From NCBI RefSeq assembly GCF_003076135.1, contig NZ_QDGZ01000004.1, positions 372,001 to 436,000 of the forward strand: a DNA stretch of 64,000 bases. The letters are read 5' to 3'. The translations under genes were made by a program, and so were the position numbers. The stretch is from Nocardioides gansuensis (GTDB lineage: Bacteria > Actinomycetota > Actinomycetes > Propionibacteriales > Nocardioidaceae). The notes below the pieces were generated by a model. It was not told the origin of the DNA. It did not search any database and saw only the letters and a program-made list of their open reading frames with translations. Shown here one piece after another: positions 1 through 9,246 of the stretch; positions within the stretch are counted from its first letter, which is position 1, and each line of letters begins with the position of its first letter.

Positions 1-582
1 GACTTCCCGGCCCAGGTGCGCATCCAGCAGTTCGGTGGCTTCGACAAGGGCGCCACCCCCCGGCTCTTCGACCTTGCTGAGCACGCCGCCCCTCACCCGC
101 TCTACCCCTACCTTCCCGGCATTTACGGGTCGGGCGCCAACTTCGCGATGCGTCGCGAGGTCTTCGTCGCGCTCGGTGGCTTCGACGAGCGGCTCGGACC
201 GGGCACGGCGACGCGCGGCGGCGAGGACATCGACCTGCTCATGCGCACCGTCCTCGGGGGCCACATGCTCGCCTACGAGCCCCAGGCGATGGTCCTGCAC
301 CACCACCGGGCGACCGACGTGGACCTGCGGAGTGCGGTCTTCGGGTATGGGCTTGGTCTCGGTGCGGTCCTCTGGAAGCAGACCGCCGGTCGGGAGACCA
401 GAAGGGAGCTGGCCCATCGCGTGCCGGAGGGCGTGCGGTACCTGCTGGGCAGGTCCTCGCCGAAGAACGCGCGGATCCGAGGAGAGGCCTATCCCGCCTC
501 CCTCCGGATGGCAGAAATCGCCGGGATCGTCTCGGCCCCGCTCGGCTTCGCACGGTCGCGCAACCACTCCTCGATGTCGTGA
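1..582 (+). CDS. Family 2 glycosyltransferase, C-terminal part
   Basis: The reading frame is open from the first base, so the gene begins outside the window and about 193 residues are seen. The segment contains GSGANFAMRREVF followed by RGGEDIDLLMR, the acceptor-loop and Glu-Asp pattern of GT-A fold family 2 glycosyltransferases, and then the LHHHRATD stretch usual near the end of the catalytic domain. The C-terminal tail is basic and amphipathic and lacks a clear membrane segment. The enzyme should transfer a sugar from a nucleotide-sugar donor at the cytoplasmic face of the membrane. The polytopic membrane gene starts 7 bp downstream, so it is probably part of a surface-glycopolymer operon. 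Donor and acceptor cannot be inferred. Confidence 0.8.
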   Translation, partial: DFPAQVRIQQFGGFDKGATPRLFDLAEHAAPHPLYPYLPGIYGSGANFAMRREVFVALGGFDERLGPGTATRGGEDIDLLMRTVLGGHMLAYEPQAMVLHHHRATDVDLRSAVFGYGLGLGAVLWKQTAGRETRRELAHRVPEGVRYLLGRSSPKNARIRGEAYPASLRMAEIAGIVSAPLGFARSRNHSSMS

Positions 583-588
583 CGTGAC

Positions 589-2445
589 GTGACCGCCGAC
601 GTCCTGCAGCGGGAGGCTGACACGAAGGTCCACCGCGGACGGCGTCCGCGATGGACCCGCATCCAGCGCGCCCGCAACCCGCGGCCAGGCGCCCCCGACG
701 CTGCCGGTGGCAACGTGTCGGACCGCACACGGCTGGGGTGGTTCTCACGGTTGCTGGCAGGGGTCGTTTCGGCGGCGTCGAGCGGCGTGGGGCTCGGCGT
801 CGGGTTCGGCGCCGGGCTGACCCTCGGCCTGCTGAGCCTGCGGGTGAGCTCCGCCCAGGACATCGGTGACTACGGCCTGATCCAGGCGCTCGACGCCAGC
901 TACTTCATCGCGCTGGGCGTGCTCAGCCTCTCCTTCGTCGCCTACCTGACGCGGGCGCACGCCATGCCTTCACTGGGCGTCCTCTACCTCGGCGGGCTCA
1001 TCGTGCTCGTCGACGCGGCCCCGCTCCTGATCGAGGGACAGCCCCGGTTCCAGGTCACCTACCTGCACGCGGGGTTCGCCGAGGCCATCATGCGGAGCGG
1101 CGAGACCTTCCCGTTGCTTGACGCGCGGTTCTCGTGGCCGGGCTTCTTCGCCCTCTTCGGCTACCTCAGCGAGGCCGCGGGCCTGTCCGACACCATGCCC
1201 CTGGCCGTGTGGTTCCCGTTCATCGTCAAGGCGCTGTGGCTCGCCGCTATGTGGGTGGTGCTGCGCCGACTCTTCCACGACGTGGCGGTGTGCTGGCTCG
1301 CGCTCTGGATCTTCCAGATGGTGGAGTGGAGTGGCCAGTCCTACTACTCACCGCAGGCCCTGGGCGTCTTCGTCTACCTGGTCTGCGTCGCGGTCCTCGT
1401 CGTGGCCATGGACCCTAGGGAGCGACCGGGGCCGAGCGGCCGAGCGGCGGTGGCGGTCGCCGTCGTCTCCTACGCGGCCCTCGTCGTCAGCCACCAGCTG
1501 ACCCCGTTCATGGTGATCTCGGCTGCCGGTCTCCTCGGTGTACTCGGCCTGACCCGTGCGAGGTCCCTGTGGGTGCTGTTCGGCGTGGTCTTCCTCGTCT
1601 GGTTCAGCTTCGGCACCTCGGACTACTGGGCGGGACACATCCACGGCCTGCTCGACGACGCCGGCCAGGTGTCCAGCACCGTCGAGGACAACGTCTCCGA
1701 GCGCCTCGCGGGCAACGCTGCGCACGAGCGGGTCATCTACTCCCGCATGGCGATCAGCGCGCTCGCCGCCGGGCTGGCGGGTCTCGGCTTCCTCCTCGCG
1801 TGGCGACGGCGACGGCTGGATGTGCGCGTCGTCGTCCTGGCCGGGGCGCCGGTGGGAGCCCTGCTGCTGCAGAGCTATGGCGGTGAGGGGCTGATCCGCG
1901 TCTTCCTGTTCATGCTGCCGCTTCTGGCCGGTGCCGCTGCCTTTCTGCTGCTTGCCGGCCGCCGGCCGGTCACCCGCGGCCTGGCCATGGTGGCCACGGC
2001 AGTGGTGCTGGTGGGGCTCATCCCGCTCTCGATGCTCGCGAAGTACGGTGGCGAGTCCTACGAGTCCGTGTCCGCCAGCGAGAGGCGGGCTGCGGCGTGG
2101 GTGCACGCCCACGCCCGCCCCGGCGACATGGTGGTGAGCATCGCACCCGCGGGCTACCTCCGTGAGCGCCGAATCGGCGAGGTCGACTACGCCCCCGCAC
2201 TGGACAGGTTCCAGACCGGCAACCTCATGAGCGTGCGGCTCCTGATGGCCGAGCACGAGGGCCGGAGCTTCCTGGTGCTGAGCCAGAGCCAGTACGCCTA
2301 CGGCAACCAGATCAGTGGCCTGCCCAAGGGATGGGAGACCGAACTGCTGGCCGATCTCGAGTTCTCCGATGACTTCCGCCTCGTGCACCGTGACGGTTCG
2401 TCCCGGGTGTACCTCCTTGAGGAGGCCGACGATGCTCCGAGCTGA
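589..2445 (+). CDS. Polytopic membrane protein of a glycan cluster
   Basis: A 618-residue integral membrane protein. The N-terminal 60 residues are basic and cytoplasmic in character. They are followed by about a dozen hydrophobic segments between residues 60 and 480, then a soluble C-terminal domain of about 130 residues that starts near SASERRAAAWVHAHARPGD. This layout (many helices, then an extracytoplasmic C-terminal domain) resembles GT-C type membrane glycosyltransferases or polymerases, but I see no diagnostic motif. The GTG start follows the preceding stop by 6 nt without an obvious Shine-Dalgarno sequence. Context (a glycosyltransferase before, small membrane proteins after) suggests a role in assembly or export of a surface glycan; this is inference. 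Confidence 0.7.
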   Translation: MTADVLQREADTKVHRGRRPRWTRIQRARNPRPGAPDAAGGNVSDRTRLGWFSRLLAGVVSAASSGVGLGVGFGAGLTLGLLSLRVSSAQDIGDYGLIQALDASYFIALGVLSLSFVAYLTRAHAMPSLGVLYLGGLIVLVDAAPLLIEGQPRFQVTYLHAGFAEAIMRSGETFPLLDARFSWPGFFALFGYLSEAAGLSDTMPLAVWFPFIVKALWLAAMWVVLRRLFHDVAVCWLALWIFQMVEWSGQSYYSPQALGVFVYLVCVAVLVVAMDPRERPGPSGRAAVAVAVVSYAALVVSHQLTPFMVISAAGLLGVLGLTRARSLWVLFGVVFLVWFSFGTSDYWAGHIHGLLDDAGQVSSTVEDNVSERLAGNAAHERVIYSRMAISALAAGLAGLGFLLAWRRRRLDVRVVVLAGAPVGALLLQSYGGEGLIRVFLFMLPLLAGAAAFLLLAGRRPVTRGLAMVATAVVLVGLIPLSMLAKYGGESYESVSASERRAAAWVHAHARPGDMVVSIAPAGYLRERRIGEVDYAPALDRFQTGNLMSVRLLMAEHEGRSFLVLSQSQYAYGNQISGLPKGWETELLADLEFSDDFRLVHRDGSSRVYLLEEADDAPS

Positions 2446-2800
2446 GCGCCTGCACCCGGCCCCCGCCGCTGCCCTGCTCATCGCCAGCGCGTTGATGTGC
2501 TTCGCCGACGACATGTCGTCAGGGCCCCGGGCGGCCCTCGTGGTCGGCTACCTGCTCCTCGCACCCGGCTACGCAGTGCTCCCGTTCTTCGGCCGCGAGC
2601 ACTGGCTGCTGCACGCCCTCCTCGCGCTCTCCTTCGGTATGGCACTGGCAGTCGGCATCGCCACGGCTATGAGCGAGACCGGCTGGTGGCGCGTCCAGGT
2701 CGGCGTCAGCGCGACCTGGGTGCTGGTCGTGGGCGCGGTGGTCTGGCGCAGCTGGAGGAACCGAAGCGCCGTCGCGCTGCTCGTCAGGAGGGTCCGGTGA
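2432..2800 (+). CDS. Small integral membrane protein
   Basis: 122 residues with four predicted hydrophobic segments (around residues 10-25, 30-50, 57-77 and 86-106) and a basic C-terminus. I do not recognise a family. The ATG at 2432 lies inside the last 14 bp of the previous gene and is preceded at 2417-2424 by TTGAGGAG, a good ribosome binding site, which decides the start. It overlaps the next gene by 4 bp. It is likely translated with the neighbouring membrane genes and may be a subunit of the same membrane complex. Confidence 0.65.
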   Translation: MLRAERLHPAPAAALLIASALMCFADDMSSGPRAALVVGYLLLAPGYAVLPFFGREHWLLHALLALSFGMALAVGIATAMSETGWWRVQVGVSATWVLVVGAVVWRSWRNRSAVALLVRRVR

Positions 2801-3072
2801 ACGCCGTGGTGTGGACCGTCGCAGTCTGGCCCGGGCGCCTGGCGCCGGAGCCGGCCGGGGCCGCCGGCCTGGCCCTGGGGCTCCTGGTCATCGTCGTCCT
2901 GACCCTCCACCAGGTCCGCGCCGACTGGCGCGAGAAGCTGCCGACGGGCACGGACTCCGGGCGCAGGCCCCAGCGGGACGCGGAGTCACGTCGGCTTCAC
3001 TGGGCATCCACATCGGTGCTGGTGGCCGCCCTCGTCGTGGTCTTCGTCGAGCGGATCGTGGTGCTGGCATGA
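2797..3072 (+). CDS. Small two-helix membrane protein
   Basis: 91 residues with two hydrophobic segments, near residues 20-40 and 70-90, joined by a charged, Arg-rich loop. No family is recognised. The GTG start overlaps the previous stop (GTGA) and has CAGGAGGG at 2785-2792 as ribosome binding site. Its own stop overlaps the ATG of the next gene (ATGA). The tight coupling on both sides supports it as a real gene of the glycan cluster. Confidence 0.6.
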   Translation: MNAVVWTVAVWPGRLAPEPAGAAGLALGLLVIVVLTLHQVRADWREKLPTGTDSGRRPQRDAESRRLHWASTSVLVAALVVVFVERIVVLA

Positions 3073-3833
3073 TCGCCGCAATCCGGCCCAGGGTCGCCCC
3101 GGTCACGACGACCAGTCCGATGACGGTCCCGCTGCTGCTGCTCGGTACGGGTGCCGCCGCGGTGCTTGTCGACCTCCCCGCAGCGAGCGTGGTGCCGGTT
3201 GGGGGGCTTCTTCTCTGGGGTGTCCGGGAGGCGGGGTGCCGGTCGACCGCCCGACGGGTCTGCGGTCATGCCTCGACGCTGATCGCCCTCACGTTCGTGC
3301 TGGCGGTGTCGACCCCGGTCCTCCTCCCGGCCGCTGTGGACCAGCTGGTGCTCGCCGGGTTCGCCGCGATCGCCCTGGCGGCGGTCCTCGCCTCCTCCCC
3401 CAGCGCGCGTGCCGCGCTCCGGCCACGTCGGCCCGAGCCGGGCGACCTCGCCTGGCTGGTCGGCGGGTTCGGCACGGCGCTCCCGGTGGGCGTGGCGGTC
3501 ATGCCTCTGGGGGCCCGTGCGACCGTCCTCGAGCTGTCGGCGATCACGGCTCTCGTGGTGCTGGTGCCAGCACTGTACGAGCTGCTCTACCGCGGGCTGC
3601 TGATGCACGTGGCCGGAGTCTCCCGGCAGGGGGTGGTGCTCGTCGCGCTCGCCCAGGGCCTCGCCACGGTTCCGCTCTTCGGGTGGTGGGGCCTGCTGGC
3701 CGGGACGCTGCTCGGCGCCGCGTTCGGCTACGTCCGGGTCGGGGGCGGCTGGCAGGCCTCCCTGTGCGCGCACTGGGGTGTCGCCTTCGGTCTCGCGGCC
3801 CCGGTCCTCATGGGGGCGGGGGTGATCGCGTGA
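3069..3833 (+). CDS. CPBP-like (CAAX protease/bacteriocin-processing) membrane protein
   Basis: 254 residues, mostly hydrophobic, with six to eight membrane segments. The C-terminal half contains ALYELLYRG and later YVRVGGGWQASLCAHWG. These correspond to the first motif (EExxxR) and the last, His-containing motif of CPBP intramembrane metalloproteases. The first Glu of the EE pair is replaced by Tyr, so proteolytic activity is uncertain although Glu, Arg and the late His remain. In bacteria such proteins process peptides, scaffold glycan enzymes or confer bacteriocin immunity. Here the position between glycan membrane genes favours a cluster-specific role. The start codon overlaps the previous stop. 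Confidence 0.6.
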   Translation: MIAAIRPRVAPVTTTSPMTVPLLLLGTGAAAVLVDLPAASVVPVGGLLLWGVREAGCRSTARRVCGHASTLIALTFVLAVSTPVLLPAAVDQLVLAGFAAIALAAVLASSPSARAALRPRRPEPGDLAWLVGGFGTALPVGVAVMPLGARATVLELSAITALVVLVPALYELLYRGLLMHVAGVSRQGVVLVALAQGLATVPLFGWWGLLAGTLLGAAFGYVRVGGGWQASLCAHWGVAFGLAAPVLMGAGVIA

Positions 3834-5152
3834 CGATCGCGGAAGCGCACGGCGCGAGCACCGCCCCGGGTATCGAGAGCCTCGGTGTGCTGCATGGCCA
3901 CGGCCTCAGCTACGCCGTCCTGCGGCCGCCGCACGGCGCCGGTGACGATCTCGACGTGCTGGTCGCTGCGGATGACCTGGAGCCGGCTCTCGGCCTGCTG
4001 CGATCCCGCGGGCTTGTCGAGGAGCCGGCCTTCGGGCGCGGCACCCACCGGTTCCTGGTCGGTCTCGAGGGCGGGAGCTTCGTCCGGCTCGACCTCGTCA
4101 CGTCGCTCGACTTCGGGCCGCTGTCGGTGTGGTCCTCCGGGATGGCGCAGGCCTGCCTCGCCCGGGCCGCTGCGAGCGCCGAGGACGTGCCGCGGCTCGA
4201 CCCACGCGACGAGTTCTGGGTCACGCTGCTGCACCTGCTCGCCGACGACGGCACCGAGCCGCGGGGATCGCACCGTCTCGTCCGGCTCGCCGGTCTCGCC
4301 GAGGCCGTGGCGGAGGACCCGGTGGAGGCCTGGCACCGCGTGGTGTCGCCGCTGCTACCCCGCTCGGTCAGCCCCCTCGACGTCGTCCGTACGTGTGCCC
4401 GTCACGACTCGAGCGCGTTGGCTGAGGCGCTCTGGACTCTCCGGCCCGGTGTGCGCCGGCGGTGCCTGCGGGAGGTGCTCGACGCAGGTGCGGCGCGGCC
4501 GATCGTCTCCCTGGTCATGCTCCGGGCGACGGAGCGGCTCCGTCAGTGGCGTGGACGGCGGGGCCTGCTGGTGGCGGTGCTCGGGCCTGACGGCGCGGGC
4601 AAGTCCACGCTCCTCGAGGCCATCGGCCGCGCCTGGCCCTGGCCGCACGAGCGCATCTACTTCGGCCTCTGGCCCGACGCGTACGGCTCGTCGGCGGTGG
4701 TGAAGACGCTCTGGCCGCTCCGTCGCCCTCTCCGGGCCGTCCGCCGCTACGGCATCGGCTGGCTCGGCGGGGCGCGGGGCCGCCTGGTGCTGTTCGACCG
4801 CTACGTGTACGACGCGGCGGCGCCACCCCGAGGGCGGTTGCAGGGCCTCAAGCGCCTGTACTTCGGGATCCTGCTGCGCTGCGTGCCCGCACCGGACGTG
4901 GCGGTGCTCCTTGAGGCCCCGGGTGAGGTGCTCTATGCGCGCAAGGGCGAGATGAGCCCCCAGGTCCTCGACGACAACCGGGACGCGATCGCCCGCCACG
5001 TTCAGGCGGTGCACCGCCGCACCGGCCGTCCCCGAGTGCTCGTCGTCGATGCGACCCAGCGCCCGTCCGCCGTCGCCGACGAGGTCGTGGCAGCCATCTG
5101 GGGGATGGCGGCCGAACGACTGCAGGGCAAGAACACTGGAGGGAAGCCATGA
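3830..5152 (+). CDS. Nucleotidyltransferase-like / thymidylate-kinase-like P-loop fusion protein
   Basis: 440 residues in two parts. The N-terminal 200 residues resemble the uncharacterised nucleotidyltransferase fold: GAGDDLDVLVAADD carries a D-x-D pair like the metal-binding aspartates, followed by a helical region. The C-terminal half is a P-loop kinase with Walker A GPDGAGKST at residues 252-260, FDRYVYD (the DR-Y motif of thymidylate kinases) and a lid-like RKGEMSP segment. The substrate is unlikely to be dTMP, because similar fusions occur in polysaccharide clusters. Phosphorylation of a sugar or lipid carrier is possible but unproven. The GTG start overlaps the CPBP gene by 4 bp and the stop overlaps the next ATG. 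Confidence 0.65.
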   Translation: MTIAEAHGASTAPGIESLGVLHGHGLSYAVLRPPHGAGDDLDVLVAADDLEPALGLLRSRGLVEEPAFGRGTHRFLVGLEGGSFVRLDLVTSLDFGPLSVWSSGMAQACLARAAASAEDVPRLDPRDEFWVTLLHLLADDGTEPRGSHRLVRLAGLAEAVAEDPVEAWHRVVSPLLPRSVSPLDVVRTCARHDSSALAEALWTLRPGVRRRCLREVLDAGAARPIVSLVMLRATERLRQWRGRRGLLVAVLGPDGAGKSTLLEAIGRAWPWPHERIYFGLWPDAYGSSAVVKTLWPLRRPLRAVRRYGIGWLGGARGRLVLFDRYVYDAAAPPRGRLQGLKRLYFGILLRCVPAPDVAVLLEAPGEVLYARKGEMSPQVLDDNRDAIARHVQAVHRRTGRPRVLVVDATQRPSAVADEVVAAIWGMAAERLQGKNTGGKP

Positions 5153-6183
5153 GAACCGCATCGAGCGCCCTGGACACGGGCTCCTTCGTCCTGGAGCGGA
5201 TCCGGGAGCATCCGCGGCGACGTACGGAGCGCGAGGAGATCGTGCAGACCGCCCGCGAGGCGTACCTGGCCGCGGGTGGCCGGTCACCGACCGGCGGCGA
5301 GTGGGTCTGGAACGCGCACCGGGTGACGTGGGTGCGCAAGGACTGCGTGGTGAAGGTCTCCCGCTCGTCGTACGGCGAGTCGGCACTGCGCCGCGACCTG
5401 TCGGTACGCACCTGCATCCACGCACGACCGGCCTGGGCGTCCTGGCGGCCGATGGTTGCCGGCACCCTGGGGGAGTACCACAGCCTGGACCGCTTCGCCG
5501 TCGTCGAGGAGCGGCTTCCCGGCCCCTCCCTGGTGGCCCTGGCACACGACGAGAGGGTGATGGCGCGCGTGCGTGGCGAGGTGGCGCAGATGCGTCACGC
5601 TACGGCGCACGAGGTCGAGGCCGACGACTGGCTGTACCCGTGGTTCTTCGGCCCCTCGGCCACGGTGGCGACCCTGCTCGGGCGCTGGGGCCAGCGTCCG
5701 GCGGCTGAAGCGGTCACGCAGTGGGCCTTCGATGTCGCGATGTCGATCGAGGGCAGCGTGTGCCGGGTGGTCCTGGTGCACGGCGACCTGTGGCCCGGCA
5801 ACATCCTCCTGCGACCAGGCACCGTCCCAGGGATCATCGACTGGGACCAGGCGTCCTTTCACGACGCGGCCCTGCACGACCTGCTGCACCTCACGCTCTA
5901 CCCGCTCAGCCAAGAGCGCAAGGAGGACCTCGGGCTGCTCCTCCGGCGTCTGCTCACCGACCGTGATGACGCGACGGAGCTCCGCGCGGCTCTTCGGAGG
6001 AGTGGAGTCCACGAGGTCCTCTGCGACGTCGGCGTGACCGAGCGCGATGCGCTGCTCTGGTACTGGCTCCGCCATGTCGACCGCATGATCCGCGAGCCCG
6101 GTCACGCCCACAACCCACGTTGGGTCAGGAACAACGTCGTGGTTCTCGCGACCACGCTCATTCAGGAAAGAGAAACGAGATGA
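5149..6183 (+). CDS. Aminoglycoside-phosphotransferase-fold kinase
   Basis: 344 residues of the APH/choline-kinase fold. LVHGDLWPGNILL contains the catalytic HGDxxxxN (His211-Gly-Asp213) and IIDWDQAS gives the metal-binding Asp at residue 231. The N-terminus has a weak ATP-binding lobe with RKDCVVKVS. Resistance is unlikely, because the gene sits inside a glycan operon, overlaps the kinase-fusion gene (ATGA) and is followed in overlap by a secreted protein gene. A sugar, amino-alcohol or lipid-linked substrate is more likely. GGAGGGA at 5138-5144 is the ribosome binding site. Confidence 0.75.
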   Translation: MRTASSALDTGSFVLERIREHPRRRTEREEIVQTAREAYLAAGGRSPTGGEWVWNAHRVTWVRKDCVVKVSRSSYGESALRRDLSVRTCIHARPAWASWRPMVAGTLGEYHSLDRFAVVEERLPGPSLVALAHDERVMARVRGEVAQMRHATAHEVEADDWLYPWFFGPSATVATLLGRWGQRPAAEAVTQWAFDVAMSIEGSVCRVVLVHGDLWPGNILLRPGTVPGIIDWDQASFHDAALHDLLHLTLYPLSQERKEDLGLLLRRLLTDRDDATELRAALRRSGVHEVLCDVGVTERDALLWYWLRHVDRMIREPGHAHNPRWVRNNVVVLATTLIQERETR

Positions 6184-9164
6184 CACGACACTCGAAGGGC
6201 GCGCTCGCGCGCCTGGTCACCCTGGTCCTGGCCGTGATCGGCGCTGGGCTGATGCCTGTCACCACAGCGGGCACCGCGCACGCCGCGCCCGGAGACGTCG
6301 GCTACGCCGACTTCAAGTACGGCGCGGGACTGACGGGCGACTTCATCGACCCGGACAAGTCACCCACGGCGTCCAAGCCACAGAGCAAGCTCTGGTTCGC
6401 CCAGGGGCAGTGGTGGGGGGTCCTCCAGGTCCCCAACACGACGACGACCACCATCCACTCCTTCAACGAGAGCACACACCAGTGGACCAACACCGGCGTG
6501 GTCATCGACAACCGAGCGGCGCCCACCCACGCCGACGTGCTCTGGGACGCCGCCAACGGCAAGCTCTTCGTCGCGTCCGCCGGCCGGGACGGCACCTCCA
6601 GCGGGATCCGCGTGTCGCGGTTCCGTTACGACACGGCCCAGAGGAAGTACGTCCCAGACGGTCTGGCTACGGGTGCGCTCAACAGCGGGGGTGTCGAGGC
6701 AGCCGTGATCGCCAAGGACACCACCGGTCGCCTGTGGGTCGCGTACACCGCCAGCGCAGCCATCGGGCGGAATGTGCGGCTCGTAGTCAGCAACGGTTCA
6801 GCGGTCACCGGCTCGACGGCCTTCGGGACGCCGTTCAGCCCGCCCGTGGAGGGGACGGCCGTCACGGCCGACGACATCGCCACGATTGTCGCCCACGACG
6901 GCAAGGTATCGGTCGTGTGGAGCAACCAGAACGCCGACCTGGCCGGTCACACGGCCGTCTACGCTGCCCAGCACCCTGACACGGCGGGACCCCTGGATGG
7001 CTGGAGCACCTCCCAGAAGATCTTCACCGGGGTCAACGCCGCCGACGACCACATCAGCCTGTCCGGCGTGGAGGGCAGTGCGTCCGGGAGTGTCTTCATG
7101 GTGATCAAGGAGGCGCAGGACAACCAGCCCACCCCCGACAGCGAAGGCCTCGTGCGACTGCTGGTGCTGCGGCCCAGCGGCGTCTGGGAGAACTACGTGC
7201 ACAGCACCGTCGGGGACGACATGACCCGACCCATCATCCTGCTGGAGCCGAGCAAGGGACTGGTCCACGTGTTCGCCACGAGCCCGGTCGCGGGGGGAGT
7301 CGTCTACCGCAAGACCACGTCCATGGCCAGCCCTTCCTTCCCCACCGGCAAGGGCGAGCCGTTCATCAAGCTGGCTGCTCACAGCTTCGTCAACAACGCC
7401 ACTTCGATGAAGCAGAACGTGACTGCCGACTCAGGCATCCTCGTGCTCGCGTCGGACCAGAAGACGGGCCACTACGTCCACAACTACGTGCCTGGCACCG
7501 TGCCGACGGCGAACTTCACGTTCACCCCGCAGACCGGGCCGGCTCCGCTGGCGGTGACGTTCACCGACACGTCGACGAAGTCACCCTCGAGCTGGGCGTG
7601 GGACTTCGGGGACGGCGGCACGTCGGCCGAGCGGAACCCGACGCACATCTTCGCGACGCCGGGGACCTACACGGTCACGCTCACGGCGACGAACGTCGTC
7701 GGGTCGTCGAGCCCCAAGACAGTCAGCGTCACAGTCCACCCGGCCAAGCCTGTCGCGAACTTCACGTTCAATCCGCCGACCGGACCTTCACCCCTGGAGG
7801 TGACGTTCACCGACACGTCGACGGGGCCGCCGTCGAGCTGGGCGTGGGACTTCGGGGACGGCGGGACATCGACCCTCCAGCACCCGACGCACGTCTTCAC
7901 GAAGGGCGGGACCTATGCGGTCAAGCTGACCGCGTCGAACGTCTCTGGGTCGAGCACGAAGACGCTCAACGTGACGGTGAATCCGGCCAAGCCCGAGGCG
8001 GGCTTCACGTTCACCCCGCAGACCGGGCCTGCGCCGTTGACGGTGGCGTTCACCGACACGTCGACAGGACCGCCGTCGAGCTGGGCGTGGGACTTCGGGG
8101 ACGGCGGGACATCGACCCTCCAGCACCCGACGCACGTCTTCGCGAAGGGCGGGATCTATGCGGTCAAGCTGACCGCGTCGAACGTCTCCGGGTCGAGCAC
8201 GAAGACGCTCAACGTGACGGTGAATCCGTCCAAGCCTGTGGCGGACTTCACGTTCACCCCGCAGACCGGGATTGCGCCGCTGGCGGTGAAGTTCACCGAC
8301 ACGTCGACGGGGCCACCGTCGAGCTGGACGTGGGACTTCGGGGACGGCGGGACATCGACCCTCCAGCACCCGACGCACGTCTTCGCGAAGGCCGGGAGCT
8401 ACGCGGTCAAGCTGACCGCGTCGAACGTCTCCGGGTCGAGCATCAAGACGGCCACGATCACGGTCGCCGCGCTTCCCGTGGTGACCGAGGTCCCGGCGGT
8501 GCCTCTCGTGGTGCCCAAGGTCCCGGTGGTGGTGGTGGACAAGCCGGCCACCGCCTTCGCGACCTCGCCCTACGTTGATGCCGCGTGGCACACCACGACA
8601 CCCGCCGGTGAGGTGGACGACTACGACGTGCTGGTGCGGAAGATCAGCTCCGCCCGTGGTGCAAAGTGGGCGAGCAGGCTCATGCTCGACCACCAGGACA
8701 CCAGCCTCCGGGTGCCGGGTCGTGGCGGCTTCACGTACTGCCTCCGGGTTCGGGCGACCAACGTCGCCGGTGTGAAGGGGGCATGGTCGAAGGCACGTTG
8801 CACAGCGGTGCCGCTCGACGACAGCAAGATGTCGCGCAGCGGGGCGTGGCGCGGAGTCGCCGGCGAGCAGCACTACATGGACAGGGCCCTGACGACGCGT
8901 GACCATGGCGCGACGCTCGCCCGGACCGTCACCGGAAAGCGGGTGGCCCTCTTCGTCACCCGGCGCCCGGGCGGCGGGCGGGTGCTGGTGTTCGAGGGCG
9001 ACCGCCTGGTCAAGAGGGTCTCGCTGAGCAGCAAGGAGACCCGGACCATGCAGCGCATCACGATCGCTTCCCACAAACGGGTCACCACCGCGCGCTACCG
9101 CGTCGTGGTCGTGTCCCGGCACAGGCCAGTGATCATCGACGGCATCGCCGTCTCCCGCAGGTAG
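6180..9164 (+). CDS. Secreted propeller/PKD-repeat protein
   Basis: 994 residues. A Sec signal peptide (TRHSK, hydrophobic core, ending TAHAA) is cleaved near residue 37. Residues about 38-440 form a repetitive beta domain with WGVL, LWDAANGKLFVAS and VSVVWSNQ elements, which look like a six-bladed propeller of the sialidase type, without proven catalytic residues. Residues 440-763 are four PKD domains (WDFGDGG each). A Pro/Val linker, a fibronectin-III-like segment (about 795-880) with two Cys, and a basic beta-rich C-terminus follow. There is no sortase motif or anchor, so it is released or bound to wall glycan. The ATG at 6180 overlaps the kinase stop and has AGGAAAG upstream. Homologous over its N-terminal 400 residues to the next gene. 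Confidence 0.75.
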   Translation: MTRHSKGALARLVTLVLAVIGAGLMPVTTAGTAHAAPGDVGYADFKYGAGLTGDFIDPDKSPTASKPQSKLWFAQGQWWGVLQVPNTTTTTIHSFNESTHQWTNTGVVIDNRAAPTHADVLWDAANGKLFVASAGRDGTSSGIRVSRFRYDTAQRKYVPDGLATGALNSGGVEAAVIAKDTTGRLWVAYTASAAIGRNVRLVVSNGSAVTGSTAFGTPFSPPVEGTAVTADDIATIVAHDGKVSVVWSNQNADLAGHTAVYAAQHPDTAGPLDGWSTSQKIFTGVNAADDHISLSGVEGSASGSVFMVIKEAQDNQPTPDSEGLVRLLVLRPSGVWENYVHSTVGDDMTRPIILLEPSKGLVHVFATSPVAGGVVYRKTTSMASPSFPTGKGEPFIKLAAHSFVNNATSMKQNVTADSGILVLASDQKTGHYVHNYVPGTVPTANFTFTPQTGPAPLAVTFTDTSTKSPSSWAWDFGDGGTSAERNPTHIFATPGTYTVTLTATNVVGSSSPKTVSVTVHPAKPVANFTFNPPTGPSPLEVTFTDTSTGPPSSWAWDFGDGGTSTLQHPTHVFTKGGTYAVKLTASNVSGSSTKTLNVTVNPAKPEAGFTFTPQTGPAPLTVAFTDTSTGPPSSWAWDFGDGGTSTLQHPTHVFAKGGIYAVKLTASNVSGSSTKTLNVTVNPSKPVADFTFTPQTGIAPLAVKFTDTSTGPPSSWTWDFGDGGTSTLQHPTHVFAKAGSYAVKLTASNVSGSSIKTATITVAALPVVTEVPAVPLVVPKVPVVVVDKPATAFATSPYVDAAWHTTTPAGEVDDYDVLVRKISSARGAKWASRLMLDHQDTSLRVPGRGGFTYCLRVRATNVAGVKGAWSKARCTAVPLDDSKMSRSGAWRGVAGEQHYMDRALTTRDHGATLARTVTGKRVALFVTRRPGGGRVLVFEGDRLVKRVSLSSKETRTMQRITIASHKRVTTARYRVVVVSRHRPVIIDGIAVSRR
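7505..8470 (+). repeat. Tandem PKD-coding DNA repeats
   Basis: Four PKD units. The GTG-GGA codons of each WDFGDG begin at about 7598, 7844, 8087 and 8330, giving spacings of 246, 243 and 243 bp (81-82 codons). Units 2 to 4 are nearly identical in DNA, including synonymous positions, while unit 1 is more diverged. This indicates recent duplication or gene conversion. Confidence 0.85.
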
Positions 9165-9175
9165 GCAGACCAGAC

Positions 9176-9215
9176 GAGCCGGCCCCGGCCCCAGCACCGG
9201 AGTCAGGGCCGGCTC
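9176..9215 (+). terminator. Hairpin between the two secreted paralogues
   Basis: A perfect 10-bp inverted repeat, GAGCCGGCCC (9176-9185) and GGGCCGGCTC (9206-9215), with a 20-nt loop, lies 11 nt after the stop. There is no T-run, as is usual in high-GC actinobacteria. It could terminate the upstream operon or reduce expression of the second paralogue. Confidence 0.55.
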
Positions 9216-9246
9216 TCCCGACAGGCATCAGGCAGAAAGACGCCCC

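Noticed and set aside
5149..6183. Antibiotic resistance gene (APH)
   Set aside because: Only the fold motifs support this; coupling inside a glycan operon argues for a metabolic substrate.
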